Shown: positions 8,134 through 17,007, counted from the first letter of the stretch. The stretch is 34,388 nucleotides of DNA from Bacteroidetes bacterium ADurb.Bin174 (GCA_002070265.1 MWCX01000088.1:1-34388), one strand, 5' to 3'. The notes: a model not told the origin generated them from the sequence alone. A program made the numbers and translations.

Positions 8134-8310
8134 ATAATGATCCATATGTCGGTCTGCAAGTATTCCGGCATTAATTTCCGAACTTATATTCGGTGTGTTG
8201 AAATAATCCAATCCAAATCTCCATCTTTTTCTAATATGAGAGAGTCTTGGGCACTCATATTGATGATGTAAACCAAAAGTGAGAGTATTATTAAAATTGT
8301 TTTTTAAGGT
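8134..8310 (-). pseudogene. Decayed third copy of the small outer-membrane barrel gene
   Basis: This stretch aligns with the intact gene at 8961 to 9524 in two blocks. Bases 8134 to about 8222 match about 9248 to 9336, with 11 mismatches in about 90 bases by my count. About 8225 to 8310 matches about 9444 to 9529. Roughly 108 bases between the blocks are deleted. The start codon is lost: the intact copy has ttcat before aaggt, the remnant lacks the cat. It keeps traces of the signal peptide and of the ITPNIS-type strand but has no usable open frame. Confidence 0.8.
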
Positions 8311-8347
8311 TATTAAACCTACTCAGATTACGAGTAGGTTTAATAAC
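8309..8347. repeat. Perfect 16-bp inverted repeat with 7-base loop
   Basis: GTTATTAAACCTACTC (8309 to 8324) pairs exactly with 8332 to 8347 around the loop AGATTAC. It lies just downstream of the barrel gene ending at 8399 and at the edge of the decayed copy. Without a clear U-run on either strand it is at best a weak or bidirectional terminator. Confidence 0.7.
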
Positions 8348-8398
8348 GTATGCCAACTTAAAAGTGATTTGTTGATTACGCTGTAACTATTCGTTTTA

Positions 8399-8941
8399 TC
8401 ACTTCTTCTTGGGGGATTTGAACCGCCATCCGATTCTGAGTGTAATGTCTGTATAATGAAATGAAAATTTTAAGTTGTTAGCATAGCTGAATTGGATAGT
8501 TGTTTCAGCTCCACATTTGGCAAGATAACTAATTCCAACAGGTATTTTAAAAAGTTTATAGTGGTCTTGCTCCAAAACATTTGATATACCATAAGTTTTT
8601 TCATTAATTATACCCATTCGGTTGTATGCTAATCCCACAAATGGCAGAAAACCATTGGTCTTTCCCTTGGCTGTAATCCAGTATTTAAAACCTAAATCAT
8701 AATTATAATTAATGTTTTTCTTAAACAATCCTCCAATATTAATTTCCGTACTGATATTAGGAGTTATAAAATACGCCATACCACATCCTCCGGTAAAGTA
8801 GTTGTTGTAGGTAACATCACCATGGATTCCAAAACGATATACATTATTTGGATCTTGTGCTGCAATATTTGTTAAGCAAAACAATAATGTCATGATTATT
8901 AAATGCTTTTTAACAGCTAAGTTTTTGATCATACGTTTCAT
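8399..8941 (-). CDS. Small outer-membrane beta-barrel protein, paralogue 2
   Basis: About 180 residues from the ATG at 8941 (MKRMIKNLAVKKHLI). An earlier in-frame codon at 8980 would overlap the upstream gene and place a poor peptide before the signal sequence. The signal peptide ends near TNIAAQ. The rest alternates in short amphipathic strands ending in aromatic residues (YRFGIHGD, YFITPNISTEINIGGLF, YDLGFKYWITAKGKTNGFLPFVGLAYNRMG) and closes with ITLRIGWRFK. This is the pattern of a small 8-stranded outer-membrane barrel. It shares YFITPNIS.EIN, GFKYW, PF.GLAY and GWRFK with the neighbour at 8961. The function is unknown; homologues in this phylum are annotated only as outer-membrane beta-barrel proteins. 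Confidence 0.75.
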   Translation of the reverse strand: MKRMIKNLAVKKHLIIMTLLFCLTNIAAQDPNNVYRFGIHGDVTYNNYFTGGCGMAYFITPNISTEINIGGLFKKNINYNYDLGFKYWITAKGKTNGFLPFVGLAYNRMGIINEKTYGISNVLEQDHYKLFKIPVGISYLAKCGAETTIQFSYANNLKFSFHYTDITLRIGWRFKSPKKK

Positions 8942-8960
8942 CTTTACAATAAAATATTTG

Positions 8961-9524
8961 TTATTTAAATCGCCAGCCAACTTTCAGGGTTGCTTCTAAG
9001 TAAGCTAGTCTAAATGATAACAGATCACCCACACTAAATTGAATTGATGTAAAAAATCCATTTCTGCCAAAATATCCTGCTCCAAACGGAACTTTAACCA
9101 CAGCATAACTATCAATATCCATAACAACCCCATCATAAATTTCACCATCAAATACAAATCCGTGTTTTTGGTATGCCAAACCCAAAAAGGGAGAAAACCT
9201 GTTTTTACTGTATTTGTTGTCAAACCAGTATTTGAAGCCGATGTCGTAATAATGATCCATATGTCGGTCTGCAAGTACCCCAACATTGATTTCCGCACTG
9301 ATATTCGGTGTGATGAAATAATCTAATCCATATCCCCAACACAGGAAACCATTAAAAATAACACTGCTGCTAATACCATAGCGATATAAGCTTCTTGGAT
9401 TTTCAAAATCTAACATATTTGAAACATCAATATTTCTATTCTTTTCCAATTGTAGAGAGTCTTGAGCACTCATATTGGTGATGTAAACCAAAAGTGAGAG
9501 TATTATTGAAATTGTTTTTTTCAT
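8961..9524 (-). CDS. Small outer-membrane beta-barrel protein, paralogue 1
   Basis: 187 residues, ATG at 9524, with a signal peptide ending at NMSAQ (about 21). Mature strands include YRYGISSSVIFNGFLCWGYG, YFITPNISAEINVGVLA, YDIGFKYWFDNKYSKNRFSP, FLGLAYQKHGFVF and a terminal LKVGWRFK, consistent with a small outer-membrane barrel. It lies 57 bases after the phosphatase-fold lipoprotein gene and 19 bases before paralogue 2, all on the minus strand, so the three may share a transcript. The decayed third copy at 8134 to 8310 is closest to this gene at the nucleotide level. The specific role is unknown. Confidence 0.77.
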   Translation of the reverse strand: MKKTISIILSLLVYITNMSAQDSLQLEKNRNIDVSNMLDFENPRSLYRYGISSSVIFNGFLCWGYGLDYFITPNISAEINVGVLADRHMDHYYDIGFKYWFDNKYSKNRFSPFLGLAYQKHGFVFDGEIYDGVVMDIDSYAVVKVPFGAGYFGRNGFFTSIQFSVGDLLSFRLAYLEATLKVGWRFK

Positions 9525-9581
9525 AAGGTATACTTTAGAAAGTGTATCTATTTTTTGACTTTAAAATATGTTTTTATTACT

Positions 9582-12029
9582 TTAGTCATTTGTATTTATT
9601 ATTACATAATAAGGCAAATGGTCCGATATCAATTTCATGTCTTCATTAGGAAATGCTGGGATTCCTCTCGATACAATTGAGTATGATGTTGAGTTTTTCT
9701 TATATCCTAATATTAAATCAATCAATTTACTTGGAGCACTGACAGGATAAGTTTTGTGATTGATATCATTCAGTAATACAAAATTGTTGTTTGTTAAAGA
9801 AATAATTGATTGTTCATTAGGAGTTGCATTTAAGTCTCCGGCAATATAAACGGGCTTTGTAGTGTTTTTTACAAATGTAATAATATCGGCGGACATTTTG
9901 TCTCTCTCATTTGCATCTGTGCTGTAATGCGTAGAGATAAAATAGAAATCTTCAAATTCTGCAATTATGTAAGCCCGCTTTTCTACGTCGGTTGAATTGG
10001 TGCTGGGACTTATTGATTTATTAGTAATTTTAGGAGTTCCTAATCGAGAATGCCACATTATTCCTATTCCATAGAAAGGAAGTGTGTTATATCTCTCACC
10101 TTCTAACCCACTTGCATTTTTTAATTGGAGCAGATTTGCAAAATCTCTGATTTCTTGTACAGCAACTAAATCCGGATTGCAGGATTTGATTATACTTGCA
10201 AATTGAGGAATGCGGTCAGATTGCGTATTATGTGGAAAACTACGATATAAATTGTATGTTACAATTGTGATATTTCCAACAATGTTCTGGACAATATTTT
10301 TTATTTGCTGATTTTTATTGGGATACAATGCGATCAGGTCATCACGAAATTGTAAAACTGATTTTGAACACAGAACCTTTTCTATAGATTGATTTGAGCA
10401 GCCTATTGTACGCAAGTCATCAAACATGTTTATATAATCTCTTAAGGTTGTAGTTTTTTTTCTTTTAGCCTCAGAAGTGTCCAAATAGCCTGTGTTTACC
10501 GAACCAAAAAATTGGTAAAGCAAAACATTTTCTCTGTGCATTGCCCAGCCAGATACTAAACCATATTGTTGTGGCGATGCATCATTATTCCGGAAAGTTT
10601 TCCAGTAATCCGTTGTCCAATTTGTTCCTTTTGTGGATTTCATTTTAGCCACTAAGCTCGCAAGTGTTAATTGATTCAAAGCAGCAGCTGAAATTTTAAA
10701 AAAATCATTTGAGATATTTCGGTACGGGAGCTTAATGTCAGCAGAAGTCAACATAAGTCCGTAATTCACATGATTTACCATCAAAGGAATACCACAGGTG
10801 TAATTTGATTCCTCTTCCGGTCGAATTTTTAATTCTGAGGGCGGTAAATTCAGACCCTCAGACCTTACCATGTTTATGTAGTTGCTGATGGTATTTTGCT
10901 GAATACATTTTCCCCAATAATCGCTGAAGGGTTGAAATACCATATCGTATCTATCAGGACTATGAACTCCTACACTTGTATAAGTAGTTCCACCTAAGGC
11001 ATTCATTAGTCTCCATGAATTGTTACCGTTTTTACCATCAAAATAAACGAAATATTCAATGTTTGGAAAAACAGCATTTTCCGCAAACTGATTGCTAAAA
11101 TAAAAATAGCCTCTTGCATTTGTTCGTGTTTCATAAAAGGTAAAATAACGAGCGACCCGTATGCGTACGTTTACCAATGGTTGATTACCTATTGGTGTGG
11201 CAACTTTAAAATATCCTTCCGGATTATAAACTGCTTCTTTCCAGGAAATTCCAAGAAAACGTTTGTTTACGTAACTAACTGCTTTTTGCATGTCGGAATT
11301 TGTTGATGTTGTGTCGGGTTGATGTAGCTTATCAGCATTACCGGTGATAATAAAGGATACAGCTTCCAATGTTTTAAGAACATCCGCATAATCCGTATGT
11401 TTTTTCTCGCCCGACTTCATCTGATTATTTCCTTTTACATGGGTTGGGGAACTTTCCTCTAAATAATATGAACTGTGCTCCGGTAAAAATAACTCTTCAA
11501 TTACTTCGTACTGAATTGCATGATGAGGTTGGTAATCATGCGGAACAGAGGTGTAAAGCCATGTGTATGCTCCTGACACAGTAGGATCATGATAATAATC
11601 ACCGGTTTGGATTTTTAGATAATCTAAAGGATAGTCAAAAAGAATAAGTGTAGAATCTGACATTAATTGAATGTATTGTAAACTGTCAGCAGGTAAATAT
11701 CTCACATATAAGTCCGTTGGTTCAATTACAATATCGTCCAGTGTGGAACTCGGTGCTTTCATACATGTAGTATGCTGTTCCGGATGGGCTTTTAAAGAAT
11801 CCAAGGCTGCTTGCATATTTTTGATAGAATAAGGATTGTTTATTTTTTCTCCAATAATAACAGGTCTTGTTCGGCGATTTTCGTCATTTGATACACACTT
11901 ATTTTCATCATTTAATGCCCACTTAATTTCATCTTGTAATGCACTCCCACTCTTTATCTCATTTTTCTCACACGAAGTTAATGTAAACACCGTAAAAACA
12001 AACAAATAAAATAGTTTTTTCATAAACAT
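9582..12029 (-). CDS. Large lipoprotein with C-terminal endonuclease/exonuclease/phosphatase (EEP) domain
   Basis: 815 residues. The signal peptide ends in a lipobox TLTSC with Cys20, so the protein is probably a lipoprotein. Residues about 100 to 200 (TDLYVRYLPADS, LFDYPLDYLKIQTGDYYHDP) match a segment I recall from Bacteroidota hypothetical proteins. Residues about 270 to 335 resemble a carboxypeptidase-regulatory/CNA-like sandwich (PLVNVRIRVARYFTFYETRT). The middle is unrecognised. The last ~225 residues are an EEP (DNase I/sphingomyelinase/inositol phosphatase) fold with its catalytic set: N593 in TYNLYRS, E626 in VAVQEIRD, H701 in STHY, GDLN (731 to 734), D771 and SDH (802 to 804). The domain therefore looks active. 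The substrate (nucleic acid, phospholipid or phosphoester) is open. A second ATG two codons in (12023) is equally possible as start. Confidence 0.82.
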   Translation of the reverse strand: MFMKKLFYLFVFTVFTLTSCEKNEIKSGSALQDEIKWALNDENKCVSNDENRRTRPVIIGEKINNPYSIKNMQAALDSLKAHPEQHTTCMKAPSSTLDDIVIEPTDLYVRYLPADSLQYIQLMSDSTLILFDYPLDYLKIQTGDYYHDPTVSGAYTWLYTSVPHDYQPHHAIQYEVIEELFLPEHSSYYLEESSPTHVKGNNQMKSGEKKHTDYADVLKTLEAVSFIITGNADKLHQPDTTSTNSDMQKAVSYVNKRFLGISWKEAVYNPEGYFKVATPIGNQPLVNVRIRVARYFTFYETRTNARGYFYFSNQFAENAVFPNIEYFVYFDGKNGNNSWRLMNALGGTTYTSVGVHSPDRYDMVFQPFSDYWGKCIQQNTISNYINMVRSEGLNLPPSELKIRPEEESNYTCGIPLMVNHVNYGLMLTSADIKLPYRNISNDFFKISAAALNQLTLASLVAKMKSTKGTNWTTDYWKTFRNNDASPQQYGLVSGWAMHRENVLLYQFFGSVNTGYLDTSEAKRKKTTTLRDYINMFDDLRTIGCSNQSIEKVLCSKSVLQFRDDLIALYPNKNQQIKNIVQNIVGNITIVTYNLYRSFPHNTQSDRIPQFASIIKSCNPDLVAVQEIRDFANLLQLKNASGLEGERYNTLPFYGIGIMWHSRLGTPKITNKSISPSTNSTDVEKRAYIIAEFEDFYFISTHYSTDANERDKMSADIITFVKNTTKPVYIAGDLNATPNEQSIISLTNNNFVLLNDINHKTYPVSAPSKLIDLILGYKKNSTSYSIVSRGIPAFPNEDMKLISDHLPYYVIINTND

Positions 12030-12521
12030 AAAGGTATTGTGAATGCTAAAAAGAAATAGTGATTGTCTTTATCTTCTCAATGCATTCAGGTTATTTCATT
12101 AATCATATTTAGGTATAACCATTTAAAAATGGTGGTTGAAAACATAAGTTTTCGCAGATTTAGAGTTCGTAAAGTAAACAAACTAACATATCACATGGGT
12201 ACAATTTCTTTGGACCCCAAGCATTTTTTGATTTTCGAAAATACGTCTTATGGCATTCGCATTCACGTATTTTACAGACTACTGTTGTTCGTATGCAAAA
12301 TAATTAAAGTTGTACGGACTGTGTCGGTTATTGTGATGTATTATAAAAAAGGTTTGACAAACAGAATTTCAATCAATTTTTCTAAAAACAAATTTTGCTC
12401 ATTCGAATGAGTGGACAAAGTAACGCAAAATAATTCAATAAAAAATGAGCAAACCTTCACCAATATTTCATTAATATTTCATCAAAGGCAAACATTGATC
12501 TTTTGTCCGTTTTCCAATCCC

Positions 12522-12542
12522 GCACCCCGGAACTCGCGACCC
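12522..12542. repeat. Three-unit heptanucleotide relic
   Basis: The units gcacccc, ggaactc and gcgaccc are the same types as in the array at 7269 to 7373. It sits between the EEP lipoprotein gene and the secDF terminator. Confidence 0.7.
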
Positions 12543-12616
12543 CAAATATCGAAAATAATGTGGTTGCTGAGCGAAGTCTAAGGCTGCTGTTGGGAGTTTA
12601 TGGAACACCGCCAATA

Positions 12617-12653
12617 CAAAAAAGACCGATATACAATTTGCACATCGGTCTTT
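12617..12653 (-). terminator. Rho-independent terminator of secDF
   Basis: AAAGACCGAT (12621 to 12630) pairs with ATCGGTCTTT (12644 to 12653) around a 13-base loop. On the minus strand the stem runs into a stretch of U residues (plus-strand A at 12618 to 12623). It lies 27 bases after the secDF stop codon. Confidence 0.85.
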
Positions 12654-12679
12654 CCTACTTTTATCGAATCACCTGAAAT

Positions 12680-15676
12680 TTATTTTTTTGCTTTCAGCGC
12701 TTCTTTTTCTTCTTTCTTTTTAAGAAATTCGTAAGCTATCGGAGAAGCGAGGAAAATGGATGAATAAGTCCCCATTACAATACCGAACAGCATCGCGAAA
12801 ATAAAGCCCCGGATAGTTTCGCCTCCAAATACGAATATGATGAACAGCACCAAGATAGTACTCATAAAGGTACTGAAGTTACGGCTCAATGTCAGATTGA
12901 TAGAGTCATTGATAACTGTTTTTTTATCACGTTTCGGGTATAGTCTCACATTCTCACGGATACGGTCGAATATCACCACCGTACTGTTTACCGAATATCC
13001 GACTACAGTCAGTACAGCAGCAATAAATGCCTGATCAATTTCTAAAGAGAAAGGTAAGACTCCATAGAACAAGGAGAAAATTCCTAAGGTTAGTAAAGCA
13101 TCATGAGTCAATCCTACAGTAGCGCCCACGGAGTAGCTGACATTGCGGAAACGCAACAAGATATACAAACCGATAGCAACAATGGCAAAGAGAACTGCCC
13201 ATACGGCTGCACGTTTGATGTCATCCGCAATCGTAGGACCCACCTTTCCGGAACTTAAAATATGGAATTCGGAAAATTCTTCCAAAGAAGCATCATCCAA
13301 CAATGGTTTTAAGTGTTCATACAGACGCGATTCAATTTCATCGTTGATCTCTTCCGCGGTTTCATCAATCTTGTATTTTGTAGAGATTCTCACTTGATTA
13401 TCCGATCCGATGGTAATCACCTGAACCTGTTCTCCATCGAACGCATCCGACAACATATCACGGACATCCTGGGTTTTCACGGACTCGTTAAAACTCACTA
13501 CATAATTTCTACCCCCACTAAAATCAATGCCCAAACTAAATCCTCTGGTGGCAAAAGAAATAACAGTAATAAGAACCAGTACGCCTGAGAAAATATAGGC
13601 ATATTTTCTTTTTCCGACAAAATCAAAACTGGTATTCTGGAACCAACCGGCAGTTATTTTTGTCGTGAAAGGCAATTCTTTAGCATTCTTACTATTAGCA
13701 TATGCATCTAACATCAAGCGAGTTAAGAATACTGCCGAGATAAATGAAGTGATAATACCTATGATTAAGGTATTGGCAAAACCCTTGATAGGTCCTGTAC
13801 CAAAGACAGACAATACAATACCGGTGATCAAGGTTGTCAAGTTGGCGTCAATAATGGCAGAAATGGCTCCTTTGAATCCATCACCAATAGCCCGCTTCAT
13901 CGATTTTCCGGCAGACATCTCTTCCCTGGCTCGTTCGTAAATCAACACATTCGCATCAACCGCCATCCCCATGGTCAGCACAATACCCGCAATACCGGGC
14001 AAAGTCAGCACCGCAGAGAAGGAAGCTAATATCCCTAAAAGGAAGAAAATGTTGGCAAGCAAGGCTATGTCTGCAATCAAACCGGGAATAGCGCCATAAT
14101 AGAAAATCATATATAGCATCACTATGAAAAAGGCAATCACAAAAGAAATCAAGCCCCGGTTAATTGCTTCCTGACCCAAAGAAGGACCTACTACGTCTTC
14201 GTGCACGATACGGGCAGGAGCAAGCATCTTACCCGATTTCAATACGTTGGCAAGGTCCTTTGCTTCTTCAACCGTAAAGTTGCCGGTGATCTGAGACTGT
14301 CCGCCTGTGATTTCCGTATTTACAGTGGGGAATGAATACACATAACCATCCAATACAATGGCAATGGATTTTCCGATATTTTCTTTAGTCATCCTCGCCC
14401 AAATCTTAGCTCCTTCGTTGTTCATACTCATTGACACATTGGCATAAGCAGACATCTCGCTAAAATCAGCACGGGCATCGGTAACTACTTCACCGCCCAG
14501 GGGAGCACGATTATCACGATTGGTTTTGATGGCAATTAACTGATAGATGCTTTCGCGCTCATCAATGGCTTTTACCGTCCAAAACAATGCTAAGTTAGGA
14601 GGCAACAATTCCTTCACATATCTTTCTGTAAAATAACTATTGATAGTGGAAGTATCTTTGTAATGTGCATAGCCGACAACCGGACCTCTTCCAAACTGAC
14701 CGGTCTCCATGCCGGGAACTTGCAACACAGCAAACAGAGGATGTTCCTTTTTCAATTGTGCCTCATCTATCGCAGCCTCGGCAGATTTTTCTGAATCTTG
14801 CTTCAATGCAGCAAGCAGACTGTCTTGTTCACTCATAGGAGCAACTTGTTCTACCGTCTCTTTTGCTTCAACAGTAGCTGCAACTTCTTGCTCAGGACTT
14901 TCTTCCGACCGTTTACTTGCCAATACCCTATCCACCTCTATCAAATTGGTTGCGATTTCAGTGAGATCGTAAGTTTCCCAGAACTCAAGATTGGCTGATC
15001 CTTGCAATAGTTTACGCACGCGTTCCGGTTCTTTTACACCCGGAAGTTCTATCAAAATACGTCCGACATTATTTCTATCACGTTGGATATTCGGTTGTAC
15101 AACACCAAATCGGTCGATACGGGAACGCAACACATTGAATGAATTGTTGATCGCATCGTCAATTTCGGTTCTCAAAACAGCAACCACCTCATCATTGGTG
15201 GATTTCAAGGAAATTTTATCTTTCAAATCCATGGTGCTGAAGATAGAAGCCAACTGTCCCTGAGGATTAATCTCTTTGAAAGCAGTTGCGAAAAGATCTA
15301 AAAAGTCAATCTGACTACTTGTCTTTTGCCGCTCTGCTGCCATTTGCAATGCTTGAACAAAATCAGGACTATTGTTGTGCCCCGACAAAGCTTTCAGAAT
15401 GTCAACAACCGCTACTTCTAAAGTTATGTTCATTCCTCCCTTCAGGTCGAGACCTAAATTGATTTCTTTTTCCCGACATTCTTTCAGGGTATAACCTAAA
15501 TATACTTTTTCAGCGGAAATGGAATCAAGGTATTGATATTCTTTCATAACATCTCCACCCGCATATTCTTTGGCTCTTTTACCATAAATGCCTGTTACGA
15601 TCGAAAATGAAAGATAAAACATACTGACCAAAGCCAGCACAATCAGTAAAAATCTGACGAGACCTTTATTTTGCAT
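12680..15676 (-). CDS. secDF: Fused protein translocase subunit SecDF
   Basis: 998 residues combining SecD and SecF, the proton-driven accessory complex of the Sec translocon in the inner membrane. The SecD half has the D1 motif LGLDLKGGM (74 to 82), a large periplasmic region with an acidic, low-complexity insert (about 255 to 310), and the TM4 motif GMAVDANVLIYER (570 to 582). The SecF half begins with SLGIDFSGGRNY (714 to 725) and has GYSVNSTVVIFDRIREN (893 to 909). In E. coli SecF that last motif reads GYSLND; here Ser898 takes the place of the Asp. A fused SecDF is normal for Bacteroidota. The gene stands alone, with its own terminator and a divergent upstream region shared with fba. Confidence 0.96.
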   Translation of the reverse strand: MQNKGLVRFLLIVLALVSMFYLSFSIVTGIYGKRAKEYAGGDVMKEYQYLDSISAEKVYLGYTLKECREKEINLGLDLKGGMNITLEVAVVDILKALSGHNNSPDFVQALQMAAERQKTSSQIDFLDLFATAFKEINPQGQLASIFSTMDLKDKISLKSTNDEVVAVLRTEIDDAINNSFNVLRSRIDRFGVVQPNIQRDRNNVGRILIELPGVKEPERVRKLLQGSANLEFWETYDLTEIATNLIEVDRVLASKRSEESPEQEVAATVEAKETVEQVAPMSEQDSLLAALKQDSEKSAEAAIDEAQLKKEHPLFAVLQVPGMETGQFGRGPVVGYAHYKDTSTINSYFTERYVKELLPPNLALFWTVKAIDERESIYQLIAIKTNRDNRAPLGGEVVTDARADFSEMSAYANVSMSMNNEGAKIWARMTKENIGKSIAIVLDGYVYSFPTVNTEITGGQSQITGNFTVEEAKDLANVLKSGKMLAPARIVHEDVVGPSLGQEAINRGLISFVIAFFIVMLYMIFYYGAIPGLIADIALLANIFFLLGILASFSAVLTLPGIAGIVLTMGMAVDANVLIYERAREEMSAGKSMKRAIGDGFKGAISAIIDANLTTLITGIVLSVFGTGPIKGFANTLIIGIITSFISAVFLTRLMLDAYANSKNAKELPFTTKITAGWFQNTSFDFVGKRKYAYIFSGVLVLITVISFATRGFSLGIDFSGGRNYVVSFNESVKTQDVRDMLSDAFDGEQVQVITIGSDNQVRISTKYKIDETAEEINDEIESRLYEHLKPLLDDASLEEFSEFHILSSGKVGPTIADDIKRAAVWAVLFAIVAIGLYILLRFRNVSYSVGATVGLTHDALLTLGIFSLFYGVLPFSLEIDQAFIAAVLTVVGYSVNSTVVIFDRIRENVRLYPKRDKKTVINDSINLTLSRNFSTFMSTILVLFIIFVFGGETIRGFIFAMLFGIVMGTYSSIFLASPIAYEFLKKKEEKEALKAKK

Positions 15677-15954
15677 GGAATTTCTTGTATTTTAATTAAA
15701 ACTATATATTTTTTCGAGCCGCAAATATAATATATTTTTTTGATTCCTACATTGATTATAGTGATAATAAGTTGTTTTGACTGAAAGTGTAGATGTGTTT
15801 TTCCTTTAAAAAAACTAAACAACTTAATCATGCAGATTTATTAAAGTAGCGAATACAAGTATTTTTTATGAACAATCAACAACCCAAAAGAGCTAATTAA
15901 ATAAATAATGACTATTTTTGTAGCCGGATTATCAATCAATAAAAAAATAAATAT
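15677..15954. promoter_or_regulatory. Divergent secDF/fba regulatory region
   Basis: A -7-like box TATATTTG lies on the minus strand at 15729 to 15722, 46 bases before secDF. TATTTTTG at 15913 to 15920 (plus) lies 35 bases before fba. No convincing -33 boxes accompany either one. The rest is AT-rich with nothing else recognised. Confidence 0.4.
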
Positions 15955-16947
15955 ATGGTAAGTTACAAAGAACTTGGTTTAGTTAACAGCAAAGAATTAT
16001 TCAAAAAAGCCATCAAAGGTAAATATGCCATTCCTGCTTTTAACTTCAACAACATGGAACAATTACAGGCAATTATTGCAGCCTGTGTAGAAACTAAATC
16101 GCCGGTTATTTTACAAGTATCGAGCGGTGCGCGCAAATATGCCAACCAAACCCTGTTGCGCTACATGGCACAAGGAGCGGTTGAATATGCCAAAGAGTTG
16201 GGATATGCCATCCCTATCGTATTGCACTTAGACCACGGTGACAGCTTTGAACTATGCAAAGACTGTATCAACATGGGTTTTTCTTCAGTTATGATTGACG
16301 GTTCACACCTTCCTTATGAAGAAAATATTGCCTTGACTAAAAAAGTGGTTGAATATGCACATAAACATGATGTAACGGTAGAAGGCGAGTTGGGTATATT
16401 GGCAGGTGTTGAAGACGACGTAATGGCTGAACACCACACCTATACCCGTCCGGATGAAGTGGTTGACTTTGTTACCCGGACCGGAGTTGATTCTTTAGCC
16501 ATTTCCATCGGAACTTCACACGGAGCCAATAAATTCACTCCTGAACAATGTACCCGTGACAAAAATGGCGTGCTTATTCCGCCTCCATTGCGTTTCGACA
16601 TCCTGGAAGAAATTGAAAAACGAATTCCGGGATTCCCCATTGTTTTACACGGTTCTTCTTCAGTTCCGCAGGAATACGTTAAGACAATCAATAAATACGG
16701 TGGTAACTTAAAGGATTCCATCGGTATTCCGGAAGATCAATTGCGCCATGCTGCTCAATCGGCTGTTTGCAAAATAAACATTGACTCTGATGGTAGATTG
16801 GCAATGACAGCCGCTGTACGCGAAGTGTTTGCCAAGAATCCTGCTGAATTCGACCCGCGCAAATACTTAGGTCCTGCCCGTGAAGAATTAAAGAAACTGT
16901 ACATGCATAAAACCAAATATGTATTGGGTAGTGCAGGGAAAGCGTAA
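15955..16947 (+). CDS. fba: Class II fructose-1,6-bisphosphate aldolase
   Basis: Zinc-dependent glycolytic/gluconeogenic enzyme interconverting fructose 1,6-bisphosphate with dihydroxyacetone phosphate and glyceraldehyde 3-phosphate in the cytosol. The 330 residues include the class II landmarks: HLDHGDSFE (91 to 99, catalytic Asp and zinc His), VEGELGILAG (zinc-site Glu), SIGTSHG, LHGSSS (third zinc His region), and NIDSDGR, the phosphate-binding segment. The length with the internal insert GGNLKDSIGIPEDQLRHA fits the longer class II type common in Bacteroidota. It is apparently monocistronic: a strong terminator begins 60 bases after the stop. Confidence 0.94.
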   Translation: MVSYKELGLVNSKELFKKAIKGKYAIPAFNFNNMEQLQAIIAACVETKSPVILQVSSGARKYANQTLLRYMAQGAVEYAKELGYAIPIVLHLDHGDSFELCKDCINMGFSSVMIDGSHLPYEENIALTKKVVEYAHKHDVTVEGELGILAGVEDDVMAEHHTYTRPDEVVDFVTRTGVDSLAISIGTSHGANKFTPEQCTRDKNGVLIPPPLRFDILEEIEKRIPGFPIVLHGSSSVPQEYVKTINKYGGNLKDSIGIPEDQLRHAAQSAVCKINIDSDGRLAMTAAVREVFAKNPAEFDPRKYLGPAREELKKLYMHKTKYVLGSAGKA

Positions 16948-16953
16948 AAATAA

Positions 16954-16981
16954 CGAAGAACGAAGAACGAAAAACTAAGAA
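16954..16981. repeat. Four degenerate heptamers after fba
   Basis: cgaagaa, cgaagaa, cgaaaaa and ctaagaa run in a 7-base phase, starting 7 bases after the aldolase stop codon. They are related in pattern to the cgaaact/cagaact units at 7269 to 7373 but more diverged. Confidence 0.55.
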
Positions 16982-17007
16982 CTGATTTAGTTTTCTAATT
17001 ATAAAGG

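Larger units (their letters stand above)
12030..12679. other. 650-base gap with no supported gene
   Basis: A plus-strand reading frame at 12063 to 12410 (115 codons) has no recognisable domain and odd composition, and I do not accept it. Visible elements are a 7-bp stem ACCATTT/AAATGGT (12118 to 12133), a 14-bp palindrome CTCATTCGAATGAG (12398 to 12411), a 10-bp inverted repeat (12394 to 12403 with 12444 to 12453), a three-unit heptanucleotide relic (12522 to 12542), a TGGTTGCTGAGCGAAGTC segment (about 12561) resembling a dispersed Bacteroidota repeat, and the secDF terminator. Confidence 0.6.

Noticed and set aside
8411-8430. GGTTCAAATCC-like tRNA T-arm on the minus strand
   Set aside because: It is the codons for the GWRFK end of the barrel protein. 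The flanks do not pair as a T-stem, and no acceptor or anticodon arms are found.
12063-12410. Plus-strand frame of 115 codons in the gap after the EEP lipoprotein gene
   Set aside because: No domain, no signal, no promoter or ribosome site; the composition is that of AT-rich non-coding DNA.
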